Assembly: GCF_000410515.1 (NCBI RefSeq)
Contig: NC_021500.1
Span: forward strand, 2,852,001-2,916,000
Direction: 5' to 3'
Length of the DNA stretch: 64,000 nt
From: Enterobacter sp. R4-368
Lineage (GTDB): Bacteria; Pseudomonadota; Gammaproteobacteria; Enterobacterales; Enterobacteriaceae
Shown: positions 30,749-43,837 of the stretch, one piece after another
How the letters are laid out: each line of letters begins with the position of its first letter
Position numbering within the stretch: the stretch's first letter is position 1
Notes under the pieces: model-generated
The model's database searches: none
Seen by the model: only the letters and a program-made list of their open reading frames with translations
What the model was told of the DNA's origin: nothing
Translations under genes and position numbers: made by a program

Positions 30749-31345
30749 ATGGCAGAAAAACAAACTGCGAAAAGGAATCGTCGCGAGGAAATACTTCAAT
30801 CTCTGGCTCTGATGCTGGAATCCAGCGATGGAAGCCAGCGTATTACGACGGCAAAACTGGCGGCGTCCGTTGGCGTTTCTGAAGCGGCGCTGTACCGCCA
30901 CTTCCCCAGTAAAACGCGCATGTTCGACAGCCTGATTGAATTTATCGAAGATAGCCTGATTACCCGTATCAACCTGATTTTAAAAGACGAGAAAGACACA
31001 ACCGCGCGTCTGCGTCTGATTGTGCTGCTGATTCTGGGCTTTGGTGAACGTAATCCGGGTTTGACACGCATTATGACCGGCCATGCGCTGATGTTCGAAC
31101 AAGACCGCCTGCAAGGACGCATTAGTCAGCTGTTCGAACGCATTGAAGCACAGCTGCGCCAGGTGCTGCGCGAACGCAAGATGCGTGAAGGCGAAGCCTA
31201 CGCGACCGATGAAACGTTACTGGCAAGCCAGTTGCTGGCGTTTTGCGAAGGGATGCTGTCACGTTTTGTGCGCAGCGAGTTTAAATACAGCCCGACCGAA
31301 GATTTCGACGCCCGCTGGCCGCTGTTGGCCGCACAATTACAGTAA
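30749..31345 (+). CDS. slmA: Nucleoid occlusion factor SlmA (TetR family)
   Basis: A DNA-bound inhibitor of FtsZ ring assembly over the chromosome. It has 198 aa from the ATG at 30749, identical in length to E. coli SlmA. The TetR helix-turn-helix is [29 protein letters not shown] (about residues 33-61, in two pieces), followed by the FtsZ-binding helical domain. It is third of coaBC-dut-slmA. Confidence 0.97.
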   Translation: MAEKQTAKRNRREEILQSLALMLESSDGSQRITTAKLAASVGVSEAALYRHFPSKTRMFDSLIEFIEDSLITRINLILKDEKDTTARLRLIVLLILGFGERNPGLTRIMTGHALMFEQDRLQGRISQLFERIEAQLRQVLRERKMREGEAYATDETLLASQLLAFCEGMLSRFVRSEFKYSPTEDFDARWPLLAAQLQ

Positions 31346-31351
31346 TTCCTC

Positions 31352-31372
31352 ATGCAGCCCTTGCGGCTGCAT
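31352..31372 (+). terminator. Terminator-like hairpin after slmA
   Basis: ATGCAGCC (31352-31359) and GGCTGCAT (31365-31372) form a perfect 8-bp stem with a 5-nt loop, 7 bp after the slmA stop; a loose T-rich tract (TCTCATTT) follows. Confidence 0.65.
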
Positions 31373-31524
31373 TCTCATTTCCCCGCACTCTGTGAAAAAG
31401 CCCAACGTAATTCGTTAAGATGCCAGATGTTGTGGCGTCGCGGATCCCCTACCCTCCCTCTGGCAGTATCTTTCCACTTAAGCGAAATATCCTCATAAAA
31501 ACCCTACAAATAAGGAGACGCTTG

Positions 31525-32541
31525 ATGGCAACATCACGTCGGGAACTGCTTAAACTCAGCGGTATCGCCACCGCATCACTGTTTCTAAGCCAAAAGAGTA
31601 TCGCCGCATGGGCACCCTCAGCCCGCTACCCCGATCCCAGCATCGTGGCACTGGATGACAGCTTTCGCGACTATATGGTTTCCAGCGCCAAAGTAGAGCA
31701 GATCGCGACCGGATGCCGCTGGGCAGAAGGGCCCGTCTGGTTTGGCGATACCCGCATGCTGTTGTGGAGCGATATTCCCAACAACGCGGTCATGCGCTGG
31801 GATGAAGCCACCGGTACAACCAGTGTTTTTCGCCAGCCTTCCAATAACGCCAACGGCCACGCTCGCGACAGACAAGGGCGTCTAATCAGCTGTGAGCACG
31901 ATACCCGCCGCATTACGCGCACAGAATACGACGGCACCATCACCGTGCTGGCAGACAGCTACGACGGCAAGCCGCTGAATTCACCGAATGACATTGCCGT
32001 GAAATCCGACGGCTCCATCTGGTTTACCGATCCGCCATTTGGCATTGCCGGTTTTTATGAAGGGCATAAAGCTACGCCGCAGTTGCCGCAAAACGTTTAT
32101 CGCCTGGATCCTGAAACCCGCAAGCTGGAAGTAGTGCTGGGCGATGTTAAAGGACCAAACGGCATCTGCTTCTCGCCGGATGAAAAAACGCTGTTTGTGG
32201 TGGAAAGCCGCGCGACGCCCAATCGCTTAATTCTGGCGTGGGATATCGAAGGTAATCAGCTTAAAAACCGGCGGGTACATATCGACTGCGGTAACGGCAC
32301 GGCAGATGGCATCGCCATCGATGTACATGGCAACCTGTGGTGCGGGTGGGGAATGGGTACCGAGGAGCTGGACGGCGTGCGCGTGTTCAATGCGCAAGGC
32401 AAAGCGATTGGAATGATCCACCTGCCGGAGCGCTGCGCTAACTTGTGCTTTGGCGGCGAACAGCGCAATCGCCTGTTTATGGCTTCCAGCACCTCGGTCT
32501 ATTCACTTTATGTAAACACTCAGGGCGCGAAGCTGGTGTAA
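31525..32541 (+). CDS. SMP-30/gluconolactonase/LRE family protein with Tat signal
   Basis: A 338-aa six-bladed beta-propeller of the SMP-30 family, expected to be a periplasmic metal-dependent lactonase. The N-terminus has a twin-arginine motif SRRELLK (residues 4-10), a hydrophobic stretch and cleavage near IAAWA. Propeller points seen: AEGPVW (metal Glu), NSPNDIAVKSDGSIWFTDPPFG, KGPNGICFSPD and GTADGIAIDVHGNLW. AAGGAG lies 7 nt before the ATG at 31525. It sits between slmA and pyrE, which are adjacent in E. coli as I recall, so it is an insertion in this lineage. Substrate unknown. Confidence 0.85.
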   Translation: MATSRRELLKLSGIATASLFLSQKSIAAWAPSARYPDPSIVALDDSFRDYMVSSAKVEQIATGCRWAEGPVWFGDTRMLLWSDIPNNAVMRWDEATGTTSVFRQPSNNANGHARDRQGRLISCEHDTRRITRTEYDGTITVLADSYDGKPLNSPNDIAVKSDGSIWFTDPPFGIAGFYEGHKATPQLPQNVYRLDPETRKLEVVLGDVKGPNGICFSPDEKTLFVVESRATPNRLILAWDIEGNQLKNRRVHIDCGNGTADGIAIDVHGNLWCGWGMGTEELDGVRVFNAQGKAIGMIHLPERCANLCFGGEQRNRLFMASSTSVYSLYVNTQGAKLV

Positions 32542-32547
32542 AACGGA

Positions 32548-32567
32548 CCCGGCAGTCGCCTGCCGGG
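32548..32567. terminator. Hairpin between convergent SMP-30 gene and pyrE
   Basis: CCCGGCAG (32548-32555) and CTGCCGGG (32560-32567) form a perfect 8-bp stem with a TCGC loop. It lies in the 33-bp gap between two stops and probably ends both transcripts; no clear U-run. Confidence 0.55.
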
Positions 32568-32574
32568 AACACAT

Positions 32575-33216
32575 TTAAACGCCGTACTGCTCGCGATAGG
32601 CGCGCACAGCGGCCAGATGATCGGCCATCTCCGGTTTCTCTTCGAGGTAGGCGATCAAGTCTTTGAGTGTGACAATCGAAATCACGCTACAGCCATAATC
32701 GCGTTCTACTTCCTGAATTGCCGAAATATCACCGCGACCACGCTCCTGGCGATCCAGAGAGATCAGCACGCCGGCAAGCGTTGCGCCGTTAGCCTGGATA
32801 ATCTCCATCGATTCGCGAATCGCCGTTCCGGCAGTGATCACGTCATCCACCAGCATGACACGCCCCTGCAACGCGCTGCCCACCAGATTGCCACCTTCAC
32901 CGTGGGTTTTGGCTTCTTTACGGTTAAAGCAATAAGGCACATCACGCTCGTGGTGCTCCGCCAGCGCTACGGCCGTGGTGGTCGCGATAGGAATACCTTT
33001 GTAAGCCGGGCCAAACAGCAGATCAAAATCGATACCGGAATCCACCAGCGCTTCGGCGTAAAAACGCCCTAACAGAGCCAGATCGCGCCCGGTATTAAAC
33101 AGCCCGGCGTTGAAGAAATAGGGGCTTTTGCGCCCGGATTTCAGCGTGAACTCGCCGAACTTCAGTACCTGCTTGTTAAGCGCAAATTCAATAAACTGAC
33201 GCTGATACGCTTTCAT
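32575..33216 (-). CDS. pyrE: Orotate phosphoribosyltransferase
   Basis: It makes OMP from orotate and PRPP in pyrimidine synthesis. It has 213 aa from the ATG at 33216 (MKAYQRQ, GAGGAG upstream), as in E. coli. The PRPP-binding loop [13 protein letters not shown] is at residues about 119-131, and [10 protein letters not shown] is the flexible catalytic loop. It is second of rph-pyrE, with the attenuator between them. Confidence 0.98.
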   Translation of the reverse strand: MKAYQRQFIEFALNKQVLKFGEFTLKSGRKSPYFFNAGLFNTGRDLALLGRFYAEALVDSGIDFDLLFGPAYKGIPIATTTAVALAEHHERDVPYCFNRKEAKTHGEGGNLVGSALQGRVMLVDDVITAGTAIRESMEIIQANGATLAGVLISLDRQERGRGDISAIQEVERDYGCSVISIVTLKDLIAYLEEKPEMADHLAAVRAYREQYGV

Positions 33217-33365
33217 GGATTCGCTCCTCATCTCACTTTTCATTATTTACAGATTACGCAACATACGTCGCGCGACCTCGCGCAAACCACGTAAATCATA
33301 CCTGGTGAATAGCGCAGGCATGACTCGCGACAGCCGACAAAGAAGCCGCATGAAGTATAAAGCGC

Positions 33366-33392
33366 AAAAAAAAGGCGACTCATCAGTCGCCC
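33366..33392 (-). terminator. pyrE attenuator
   Basis: On the minus strand GGGCGACT-gatg-AGTCGCC is followed by eight T residues. It starts 7 nt after the rph stop and 150 nt before pyrE. This is the layout of the E. coli UTP-sensing attenuator, where ribosomes finishing rph close behind RNA polymerase prevent the terminator when UTP is low. Confidence 0.88.
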
Positions 33393-33398
33393 TTAAAA

Positions 33399-34115
33399 TT
33401 AATTCTCTAGCGCCGCCTTCTGCGTCGCGATAATCGATTCGATCCCCCCTCTGGCCAGCGCCAGCAGGGTGAGTAACTCTTCATGGGAGAAGGGCTCGCC
33501 TTCCGCCGTACCCTGAACTTCAATCATGCGACCGTCTTCAGTCATCACCACGTTCATGTCGGTTTCGGCTGCGGAGTCTTCCACATATTCAAGATCACAA
33601 ACGGCTTCGCCATTAACAATACCCACGGAGACCGCCGCAACCATACCTTTCATCGGATTGGTTTTCAGCTTACCGGCGGCAACCAGTTTGTTCAGCGCGT
33701 CCGCCAGCGCAACGCACGCGCCGGTAATTGATGCGGTACGCGTGCCGCCATCGGCCTGAATGACATCGCAGTCAAGCGTAATGGTGAATTCGCCCAGCGC
33801 GTTCAAATCAACCGCCGCACGCAGCGCGCGAGCGATAAGGCGCTGGATTTCCATGGTACGCCCGCCCTGCTTGCCTTTCGCGGCTTCACGCGCGTTACGG
33901 GTGTGAGTCGAGCGCGGCAACATGCCATATTCGGCGGTGATCCAGCCCTGGCCCTGACCTTTCAGAAAGCGCGGAACACCCTCTTCGATGGACGCAGTGC
34001 ACAGCACTTTGGTATCACCAAATTCAACCAGCACGGAGCCTTCTGCGTGTTTTGTGTAATTACGGGTCAGGGTGACGGGGCGCACCTGGTTGGCGCTACG
34101 GCCTGCTGGACGCAT
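33399..34115 (-). CDS. rph: Ribonuclease PH
   Basis: A phosphate-dependent 3'-to-5' exoribonuclease that trims tRNA 3' ends. It has 238 aa and is intact, unlike the frameshifted E. coli K-12 allele. The PH signature [20 protein letters not shown] and the acidic [19 protein letters not shown] are present. Because it is full length, translation reaches the end near the attenuator, as needed for normal pyrE control. Confidence 0.97.
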   Translation of the reverse strand: MRPAGRSANQVRPVTLTRNYTKHAEGSVLVEFGDTKVLCTASIEEGVPRFLKGQGQGWITAEYGMLPRSTHTRNAREAAKGKQGGRTMEIQRLIARALRAAVDLNALGEFTITLDCDVIQADGGTRTASITGACVALADALNKLVAAGKLKTNPMKGMVAAVSVGIVNGEAVCDLEYVEDSAAETDMNVVMTEDGRMIEVQGTAEGEPFSHEELLTLLALARGGIESIIATQKAALEN

Positions 34116-34237
34116 GATAATTTCTCCGGCTTATCGAATGTGGCTGCGCATTATACTGGCTTACCAAGGTTATTCCTATCCTGATAAGGCCACGAAAGCT
34201 ATAATCCCCGCATCTCTCTTTGAAAACGGGAACGTCT

Positions 34238-35101
34238 ATGATCCGCAGTATGACCGCCTATGCCCGGCGTGAAATCAAGGGTGAATGGGGCTCTGCCTCC
34301 TGGGAACTGCGCTCGGTTAACCAGCGTTATCTGGAAACTTACTTCCGCCTGCCGGAGCAATTTCGCAGCCTCGAGCCGGTTGTTCGTGAACGTCTCCGTA
34401 GCCGTCTGACGCGCGGTAAAGTGGAGTGTAATCTCCGTTTTGAGCCTGATGCCAGTGCGCAGGGCGAACTGATCCTGAACGAAAAACTGGCTAAACAGCT
34501 GGTGAATGCGGCGAACTGGGTCAAAATGCAGAGCGACGAAGGGGAAATCAACCCGGTAGATATTCTGCGCTGGCCAGGCGTAATGGCTGCACAAGAGCAG
34601 GATCTGGACGCCATCGCCGCGCAGATCCTCGCCGCACTTGACGGCGCGCTGGATGATTTTATCGTCGCCCGTGAAACTGAAGGTCAGGCGCTGAAAGGGC
34701 TGATCGAACAACGTCTGGAAGGCGTGAGCACCGAAGTCAGCAAAGTCCGCGCCCATATGCCGGAAATCCTGCAATGGCAACGCGAACGCCTGGTCGCCAA
34801 GCTGGAAGAGGCGCAGGTGCAGCTTGAGAATAACCGCCTTGAGCAAGAACTGGTGCTGATGGCACAGCGCATCGATGTCGCCGAAGAGCTGGATCGCCTT
34901 GAAGCGCATGTTAAAGAAACCTACAACATTCTGAAGAAAAAAGAAGCGGTGGGTCGCCGTCTCGACTTTATGATGCAGGAGTTCAACCGTGAGTCGAACA
35001 CGCTGGCATCCAAGTCGATTAACGCAGAGGTAACTAACTCCGCTATCGAGCTCAAAGTCCTGATTGAGCAAATGCGCGAGCAGATTCAGAACATCGAGTA
35101 A
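34238..35101 (+). CDS. yicC: YicC family endoribonuclease-like protein
   Basis: It has 287 aa, starting MIRSMTAYARRE at 34238 and ending with the conserved NTLASKSINAEVTNSAIELKVLIEQMREQIQNIE-type tail (given in part). The N-terminal YicC-like domain and C-terminal DUF1732 are both present. YicC has been described as a ribonuclease that helps degrade the sRNA RyhB in E. coli. It is divergent from rph. Confidence 0.95.
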   Translation: MIRSMTAYARREIKGEWGSASWELRSVNQRYLETYFRLPEQFRSLEPVVRERLRSRLTRGKVECNLRFEPDASAQGELILNEKLAKQLVNAANWVKMQSDEGEINPVDILRWPGVMAAQEQDLDAIAAQILAALDGALDDFIVARETEGQALKGLIEQRLEGVSTEVSKVRAHMPEILQWQRERLVAKLEEAQVQLENNRLEQELVLMAQRIDVAEELDRLEAHVKETYNILKKKEAVGRRLDFMMQEFNRESNTLASKSINAEVTNSAIELKVLIEQMREQIQNIE

Positions 35102-35116
35102 TCTCTACAGCATGTT

Positions 35117-35141
35117 GAAAAGGCCCAGCAGGGCCTTTTTA
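35117..35141 (+). terminator. Intrinsic terminator of yicC
   Basis: AAAAGGCCC and GGGCCTTTTT flank an AGCA loop, giving a 9-bp stem with a T-run, 16 bp after the yicC stop. Confidence 0.85.
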
Positions 35142-35364
35142 TTTATCACGCCGCCTGTAATTAACTTATGCTTAAATTTATTAATCGCTGCCGTTTATCA
35201 GCAATCATAATCCCTATTTAAATAATAAAATCAATAACATAAAAAACTCAGATCCTCCATATCACATTAGTCAAACTTATCCAAAACAACGCACCTTAGA
35301 AAATCTCAATCGTCTGCCTGTATATAAATCGCTACCCTGCCGCTTCTGATTTACGGGAGCGGGC

Positions 35365-37751
<2,387 letters not shown>

Positions 37752-37780
37752 TCACGGTTACTGTGAAAATTTGCAAATAA

Positions 37781-38536
<756 letters not shown>

Positions 38537-38590
38537 GCCTGGTTTCAGTATCATGCCCAGTCATTTCTTCACCTGTGGAGCATTTTAAGT

Positions 38591-38866
38591 ATGGCACGCG
38601 TAACTGTTCAGGACGCTGTAGAGAAAGTTGGTAACCGTTTTGACCTGGTGCTGGTCGCCGCGCGTCGCGCTCGTCAGATGCAGGTTGGCGGTAAAGATCC
38701 GTTAGTCCCGGAAGAAAACGATAAAACCACCGTTATCGCGCTGCGCGAAATCGAAGAAGGTCTGATCAACAACCAGATCCTCGACGTCCGTGAGCGCCAG
38801 GAACAGCAAGAGCAGGAAGCCGCAGAACTGCAGGCCGTAACCGCCATTGCTGAAGGTCGTCGTTAA
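38591..38866 (+). CDS. rpoZ: RNA polymerase omega subunit
   Basis: It has 91 aa, the usual length, starting [20 protein letters not shown] with the conserved AARRARQMQ segment that clamps the beta' subunit and forms part of ppGpp site 1. It sits 54 bp after gmk and 18 bp before spoT, matching its functional link to the stringent response. Confidence 0.98.
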   Translation: MARVTVQDAVEKVGNRFDLVLVAARRARQMQVGGKDPLVPEENDKTTVIALREIEEGLINNQILDVRERQEQQEQEAAELQAVTAIAEGRR

Positions 38867-38884
38867 TTAACCTGCAGGTCACCC

Positions 38885-41002
38885 TTGTATCTGTTTGAAA
38901 GCCTGAATCAACTGATTCAACACTATCTGCCTGAAGATCAAATCAAACGTCTCAGGCAGGCGTATCTCGTTGCACGTGACGCTCACGAGGGCCAGACACG
39001 TTCAAGCGGTGAACCTTATATCACGCACCCGGTAGCGGTTGCCTGCATTCTGGCCGAGATGAAACTCGACCACGAAACGCTGATGGCTGCGCTATTGCAC
39101 GACGTGATTGAAGATACCCCAGCCACCTACCAGGATATGGAACAGCTGTTTGGCAAAAGCGTTGCCGAGCTGGTGGAAGGGGTGTCGAAGCTTGATAAGC
39201 TCAAGTTTCAGGATAAGAAAGAAGCGCAGGCCGAAAACTTTCGCAAAATGATTATGGCGATGGTGCAGGACATCCGCGTCATTCTTATCAAGCTCGCCGA
39301 CCGCACCCACAATATGCGCACACTGGGCTCTCTTCGCCCGGACAAACGTCGTCGCATCGCCCGTGAAACCCTCGAAATCTATAGCCCGCTGGCGCACCGT
39401 TTAGGTATTCATCACATCAAAACCGAGCTTGAAGAGCTGGGCTTTGAAGCGCTATACCCGAACCGCTATCGCGTGATCAAAGAAGTGGTTAAAGCCGCGC
39501 GCGGCAACCGCAAAGAGATGATTCAAAAAATCCTCTCGGAAATCGAAGGGCGTTTACAGGAAGCGGGCATTCCCTGCCGCGTTAGCGGTCGCGAAAAGCA
39601 CCTGTACTCTATTTACTGCAAAATGGTGCTGAAAGAGCAGCGTTTCCACTCGATTATGGATATCTACGCCTTTCGCGTAATTGTTCACGATCTGGATACC
39701 TGCTATCGCGTTCTGGGCCAGATGCACAGCTTGTACAAGCCACGTCCTGGCCGCGTGAAAGACTATATCGCCATCCCCAAGGCGAACGGCTATCAATCTC
39801 TGCACACCTCAATGATTGGCCCGCACGGCGTACCGGTCGAGGTGCAAATCCGTACCGAAGATATGGATCAGATGGCAGAGATGGGGGTTGCCGCGCACTG
39901 GGCGTATAAAGAGCATGGCGAAAGCAGTACCACCGCGCAAATCCGCGCTCAGCGCTGGATGCAAAGCCTGCTGGAGCTGCAGCAGAGCGCCGGTAGTTCG
40001 TTTGAATTTATCGAGAGCGTTAAATCTGATCTCTTCCCCGATGAGATTTATGTTTTCACTCCGGAAGGCCGCATTGTCGAGCTGCCCGCTGGCGCCACAC
40101 CGGTGGATTTCGCCTACGCGGTACACACGGATATCGGCCATGCCTGCGTTGGCGCGCGCGTCGACCGCCAGCCGTATCCGCTGTCGCAGTCGCTTTCCAG
40201 CGGCCAGACGGTAGAAATTATCACCGCACCGGGCGCGCGCCCGAATGCCGCATGGCTGAACTTTGTCGTCAGCTCGAAAGCACGCGCCAAAATCCGCCAG
40301 ATGCTGAAAAACCTCAAGCGTGACGACTCGGTGAGCCTCGGCCGCCGTCTGCTGAATCACGCGCTGGGCGGAAGCCGTAAACTGGCCGAAATCCCGCAGG
40401 AACATGTGCAGCGCGAACTGGATCGCATGAAGCTCGCGTCGCTCGACGATTTGCTGGCAGAAATTGGTCTTGGCAACGCCATGAGCGTTGTGGTTGCCAA
40501 AAACCTGCAGCAAGGGGAAGCCGTACAGAGCACGCCAACACCGACTGGCGCAAACGGCGGTCATCTGCCGATTAAAGGCGCAGACGGCGTGCTGATCACC
40601 TTTGCCAAATGCTGTCGCCCCATTCCTGGCGACCCGATTGTCGCGCACGTCAGCCCCGGCAAAGGGCTGGTTATTCACCATGAGTCCTGCCGCAACATTC
40701 GTGGCTACCAGAAAGAGCCAGAGAAATTCATGGCTGTCGAGTGGGATAAAGAGACCGCGCAGGAATTTATCACCGAGATCAAGGTGGATATGTTCAACCA
40801 TCAGGGCGCGCTGGCGAATCTGACGGCAGCGATTAATACGGCCTCTTCGAACATTCAAAGCCTGAATACCGAAGAAAAAGATGGCCGCGTCTACAGCGCG
40901 TTTATCCGTCTGACGGCGCGCGATCGCGTCCATCTGGCGAATATCATGCGCAAAATCCGCGTGATGCCGGATGTGATTAAAGTCACCCGCAACCGAAACT
41001 AA
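38885..41002 (+). CDS. spoT: Bifunctional (p)ppGpp synthase/hydrolase SpoT
   Basis: It degrades and weakly makes the alarmone (p)ppGpp. It has 705 aa: HD hydrolase domain with HDVIED near residue 72, synthetase-like domain with GREKHLYSIYCKM, TGS domain (about 386-447, DEIYVFTPEGRIVELPAGATPVDFAY), and zinc-finger and ACT domains at the C-terminus (FITEIKVDMFNHQGALANL). The start is TTG at 38885, as in E. coli. Confidence 0.98.
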   Translation: MYLFESLNQLIQHYLPEDQIKRLRQAYLVARDAHEGQTRSSGEPYITHPVAVACILAEMKLDHETLMAALLHDVIEDTPATYQDMEQLFGKSVAELVEGVSKLDKLKFQDKKEAQAENFRKMIMAMVQDIRVILIKLADRTHNMRTLGSLRPDKRRRIARETLEIYSPLAHRLGIHHIKTELEELGFEALYPNRYRVIKEVVKAARGNRKEMIQKILSEIEGRLQEAGIPCRVSGREKHLYSIYCKMVLKEQRFHSIMDIYAFRVIVHDLDTCYRVLGQMHSLYKPRPGRVKDYIAIPKANGYQSLHTSMIGPHGVPVEVQIRTEDMDQMAEMGVAAHWAYKEHGESSTTAQIRAQRWMQSLLELQQSAGSSFEFIESVKSDLFPDEIYVFTPEGRIVELPAGATPVDFAYAVHTDIGHACVGARVDRQPYPLSQSLSSGQTVEIITAPGARPNAAWLNFVVSSKARAKIRQMLKNLKRDDSVSLGRRLLNHALGGSRKLAEIPQEHVQRELDRMKLASLDDLLAEIGLGNAMSVVVAKNLQQGEAVQSTPTPTGANGGHLPIKGADGVLITFAKCCRPIPGDPIVAHVSPGKGLVIHHESCRNIRGYQKEPEKFMAVEWDKETAQEFITEIKVDMFNHQGALANLTAAINTASSNIQSLNTEEKDGRVYSAFIRLTARDRVHLANIMRKIRVMPDVIKVTRNRN

Positions 41003-41006
41003 CTTT

Positions 41007-41696
41007 ATGAATTCTCAGCGTTATGCGCGTATCCGCGAGATGCTCGCCAGGCGTCAGCCGGACCTGACGGTCTGCATGGAGCAGGTTCACAAACCTCATA
41101 ATGTCTCCGCCATTATCCGTACTGCGGACGCCGTCGGCGTGCATGAAGTTCATGCCGTCTGGCCAGGCAACCGCATGCGCACCATGGCCTCCTCTGCTGC
41201 GGGCAGCAACAGTTGGGTTGAAGTGAAAACCCACCGTACCATTGGCGATGCTGTCGGCGTGCTGAAAGCGCGCGGCATGCAGATCCTCGCGACCCACTTA
41301 TCTGATAACGCCGTTGATTTCCGCGAGATCGATTACACCCGCCCGACCTGCATTCTGATGGGCCAGGAGAAAACCGGGATCACTCAGGAAGCGCTGGATC
41401 TGGCGGATCGGGACATTATCATCCCGATGATCGGCATGGTGCAGTCGCTGAATGTTTCCGTGGCGTCTGCCTTGATCCTTTACGAAGCACAGCGCCAGCG
41501 GCAAAACGCCGGTATGTATGAGCGTGAAAACAGCATGTTGCCGGATGAAGTTCAGCAACGCCTGCTGTTTGAGGGGGGCTACCCGGTGCTGGCGAGAGTC
41601 GCGAAACGCAAGGGCCTGCCTTACCCCCACGTAAATACGGAAGGCCAAATCGAAGCCGACCCGACGTGGTGGGCAACCATGCAGGCGGCGGGATAA
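41007..41696 (+). CDS. trmH: tRNA (guanosine(18)-2'-O)-methyltransferase TrmH
   Basis: A SPOUT methyltransferase that modifies G18 in the D-loop of tRNAs. It has 229 aa; SAM-knot motifs are ILMGQEKTGIT and IPMIGMVQSLNVSVASALILYE, and Arg41-type catalysis fits NVSAIIRTADAVG. It starts 4 nt after spoT and ends 3 nt before recG. Confidence 0.97.
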   Translation: MNSQRYARIREMLARRQPDLTVCMEQVHKPHNVSAIIRTADAVGVHEVHAVWPGNRMRTMASSAAGSNSWVEVKTHRTIGDAVGVLKARGMQILATHLSDNAVDFREIDYTRPTCILMGQEKTGITQEALDLADRDIIIPMIGMVQSLNVSVASALILYEAQRQRQNAGMYERENSMLPDEVQQRLLFEGGYPVLARVAKRKGLPYPHVNTEGQIEADPTWWATMQAAG

Positions 41697-41699
41697 CCG

Positions 41700-43781
41700 A
41701 TGAAAGGTAAGCTGCTCGATGCGGTGCCATTAAGTTCGCTGACCGGTGTCGGCGCGGCGCAGAGCAGCAAGCTGGCGAAAATCGGCCTGCATACCGTTCA
41801 GGATCTTCTGCTTCACCTCCCGCTGCGCTACGAAGATCGCACCCAGCTTTACCCGATTGCAGACCTGCTGCCGGGCGTTTACGCCACGGTGGAGGGCGAG
41901 GTGCTGAACTGTAATATCACCTTCGGCGGTCGCCGGATGATGACCTGCCAGATTAGCGACGGCACGGGCATTCTCACCATGCGCTTTTTCAACTTCAACG
42001 CGGCGATGAAAAACAGCCTCGCCACTGGCCGCCGTGTGCTGGCCTATGGGGAAGCGAAACGCGGGAAGTTCGGCGCGGAAATGATCCATCCCGAATACCG
42101 CGTGCAGGGCGATCTCAGCACCCCGGAATTGCAGGAAACCCTGACGCCGGTTTACCCCACCACCGAAGGCATCAAACAAGCGACACTGCGCAAGCTCACC
42201 GACCAGGCGCTGGAACTACTGGCGACGTGCGCCATCAGCGAACTGCTGCCGCCGGAGCTGGCGCAAGGCATGATGAGCCTGCCAGAGGCGCTGCATACGC
42301 TGCATCGCCCGCCGCCGTCACTGCAATTAAGCGATCTGGAAAGCGGGCAGCACCCGGCGCAGCGCCGTTTGATCCTTGAAGAATTACTGGCGCACAACCT
42401 CAGTATGCTGGCGTTGCGTGCCGGCGCGCAGCGTTATCATGCGCAACCACTCAGCGCCAAAGATGAACTGAAAAACCGCCTGCTGGCGTCGCTACCGTTT
42501 AAACCAACCGGCGCACAAGCGCGCGTGGTCGCGGAGATCGAGCGCGATATGGCGCTGGATATGCCGATGATGCGCCTGGTGCAGGGTGATGTGGGCTCCG
42601 GTAAAACGCTGGTTGCCGCGCTGGCAGCGCTGCGGGCGATAGCCAATGGCAAACAAGTGGCGATGATGGCACCCACCGAACTGCTGGCAGAGCAGCACGC
42701 TAACAATTTCCGCAACTGGTTTGCGCCGCTCGGCGTGGAAGTGGGCTGGCTGGCGGGCAAGCAAAAAGGCAAAGCGCGCCAGGCACAGCAAGAGGCAATT
42801 GCCAGCGGTCAGGTGCAAATGGTGGTGGGCACCCATGCCATTTTCCAGGAACAGGTGCAGTTTAACGGTCTTGCGCTGGTAATTATCGACGAACAACACC
42901 GCTTTGGCGTTCATCAGCGGCTGGCGCTGTGGGAAAAAGGCCAGCAGCAGGGTTTTCACCCGCACCAGTTGATCATGACGGCAACACCGATCCCACGCAC
43001 GCTGGCGATGACCGCCTACGCCGATCTCGACACCTCGGTGATCGACGAACTGCCGCCGGGCCGTACGCCGGTCACTACCGTCGCTATCCCCGATACGCGC
43101 CGCAACGAGATTATCGATCGCGTACGCAGCGCCTGTACCGGCGAAGGCCGCCAGGCCTACTGGGTTTGTACATTGATCGAAGAGTCCGACCTGCTGGAAG
43201 CACAGGCGGCGGAGGCGACCTGGGAAGAGCTGAAACTGGCGTTGCCGGAGCTGAATGTTGGCCTGGTGCATGGCCGCATGAAACCGGCAGAAAAACAGGC
43301 GGTAATGCAGGCATTCAAACAGGGCGAGCTGCATTTGCTGGTCGCTACTACGGTGATTGAAGTGGGCGTGGATGTGCCAAATTCCAGCCTGATGATTATC
43401 GAAAACCCGGAGCGGCTCGGACTTGCGCAACTCCACCAGCTACGTGGCCGCGTTGGGCGCGGTGCGGTGGCCTCCCACTGCGTACTGCTCTACAAATCCC
43501 CATTATCAAAAACCGCGCAAAAACGCCTGCAAGTGCTCCGCGACAGTAACGATGGCTTTGTGATTGCGCAAAAAGATCTGGAAATTCGCGGCCCCGGCGA
43601 ACTGCTTGGTACCCGCCAGACCGGCAACGCGGAATTTAAAGTTGCCGACCTGCTGCGCGATCAGGCGATGATCCCGGAAGTACAGCGCGTAGCCCGCCAT
43701 ATTCATGAGCGTTATCCGCAGCTTGCCGAAGCGCTGATCGACCGCTGGATGCCGGAAACAGAACGCTACTCCAACGCCTGA
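41700..43781 (+). CDS. recG: ATP-dependent DNA helicase RecG
   Basis: It remodels stalled forks and Holliday junctions. It has 693 aa. The N-terminal wedge OB domain lies at about residues 55-150, Walker A is GDVGSGKT, the DEAD-type box IIDEQHRFG, motif III TATPIPRT, and the C-terminal helicase motifs VATTVIEVGVDVPN and QLRGRVGRG are intact. Last gene of the gmk operon. Confidence 0.98.
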   Translation: MKGKLLDAVPLSSLTGVGAAQSSKLAKIGLHTVQDLLLHLPLRYEDRTQLYPIADLLPGVYATVEGEVLNCNITFGGRRMMTCQISDGTGILTMRFFNFNAAMKNSLATGRRVLAYGEAKRGKFGAEMIHPEYRVQGDLSTPELQETLTPVYPTTEGIKQATLRKLTDQALELLATCAISELLPPELAQGMMSLPEALHTLHRPPPSLQLSDLESGQHPAQRRLILEELLAHNLSMLALRAGAQRYHAQPLSAKDELKNRLLASLPFKPTGAQARVVAEIERDMALDMPMMRLVQGDVGSGKTLVAALAALRAIANGKQVAMMAPTELLAEQHANNFRNWFAPLGVEVGWLAGKQKGKARQAQQEAIASGQVQMVVGTHAIFQEQVQFNGLALVIIDEQHRFGVHQRLALWEKGQQQGFHPHQLIMTATPIPRTLAMTAYADLDTSVIDELPPGRTPVTTVAIPDTRRNEIIDRVRSACTGEGRQAYWVCTLIEESDLLEAQAAEATWEELKLALPELNVGLVHGRMKPAEKQAVMQAFKQGELHLLVATTVIEVGVDVPNSSLMIIENPERLGLAQLHQLRGRVGRGAVASHCVLLYKSPLSKTAQKRLQVLRDSNDGFVIAQKDLEIRGPGELLGTRQTGNAEFKVADLLRDQAMIPEVQRVARHIHERYPQLAEALIDRWMPETERYSNA

Positions 43782-43837
43782 GTTTTAGAACCTTATCCCG
43801 CAAAACGAACACCCCTTAGAAAAGTATGTTTTTAGCA

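Noticed and set aside
39809..40933. 374-codon antisense frame within spoT
   Set aside because: Long only because of GC-rich codon structure of spoT; no domain and no upstream signals.
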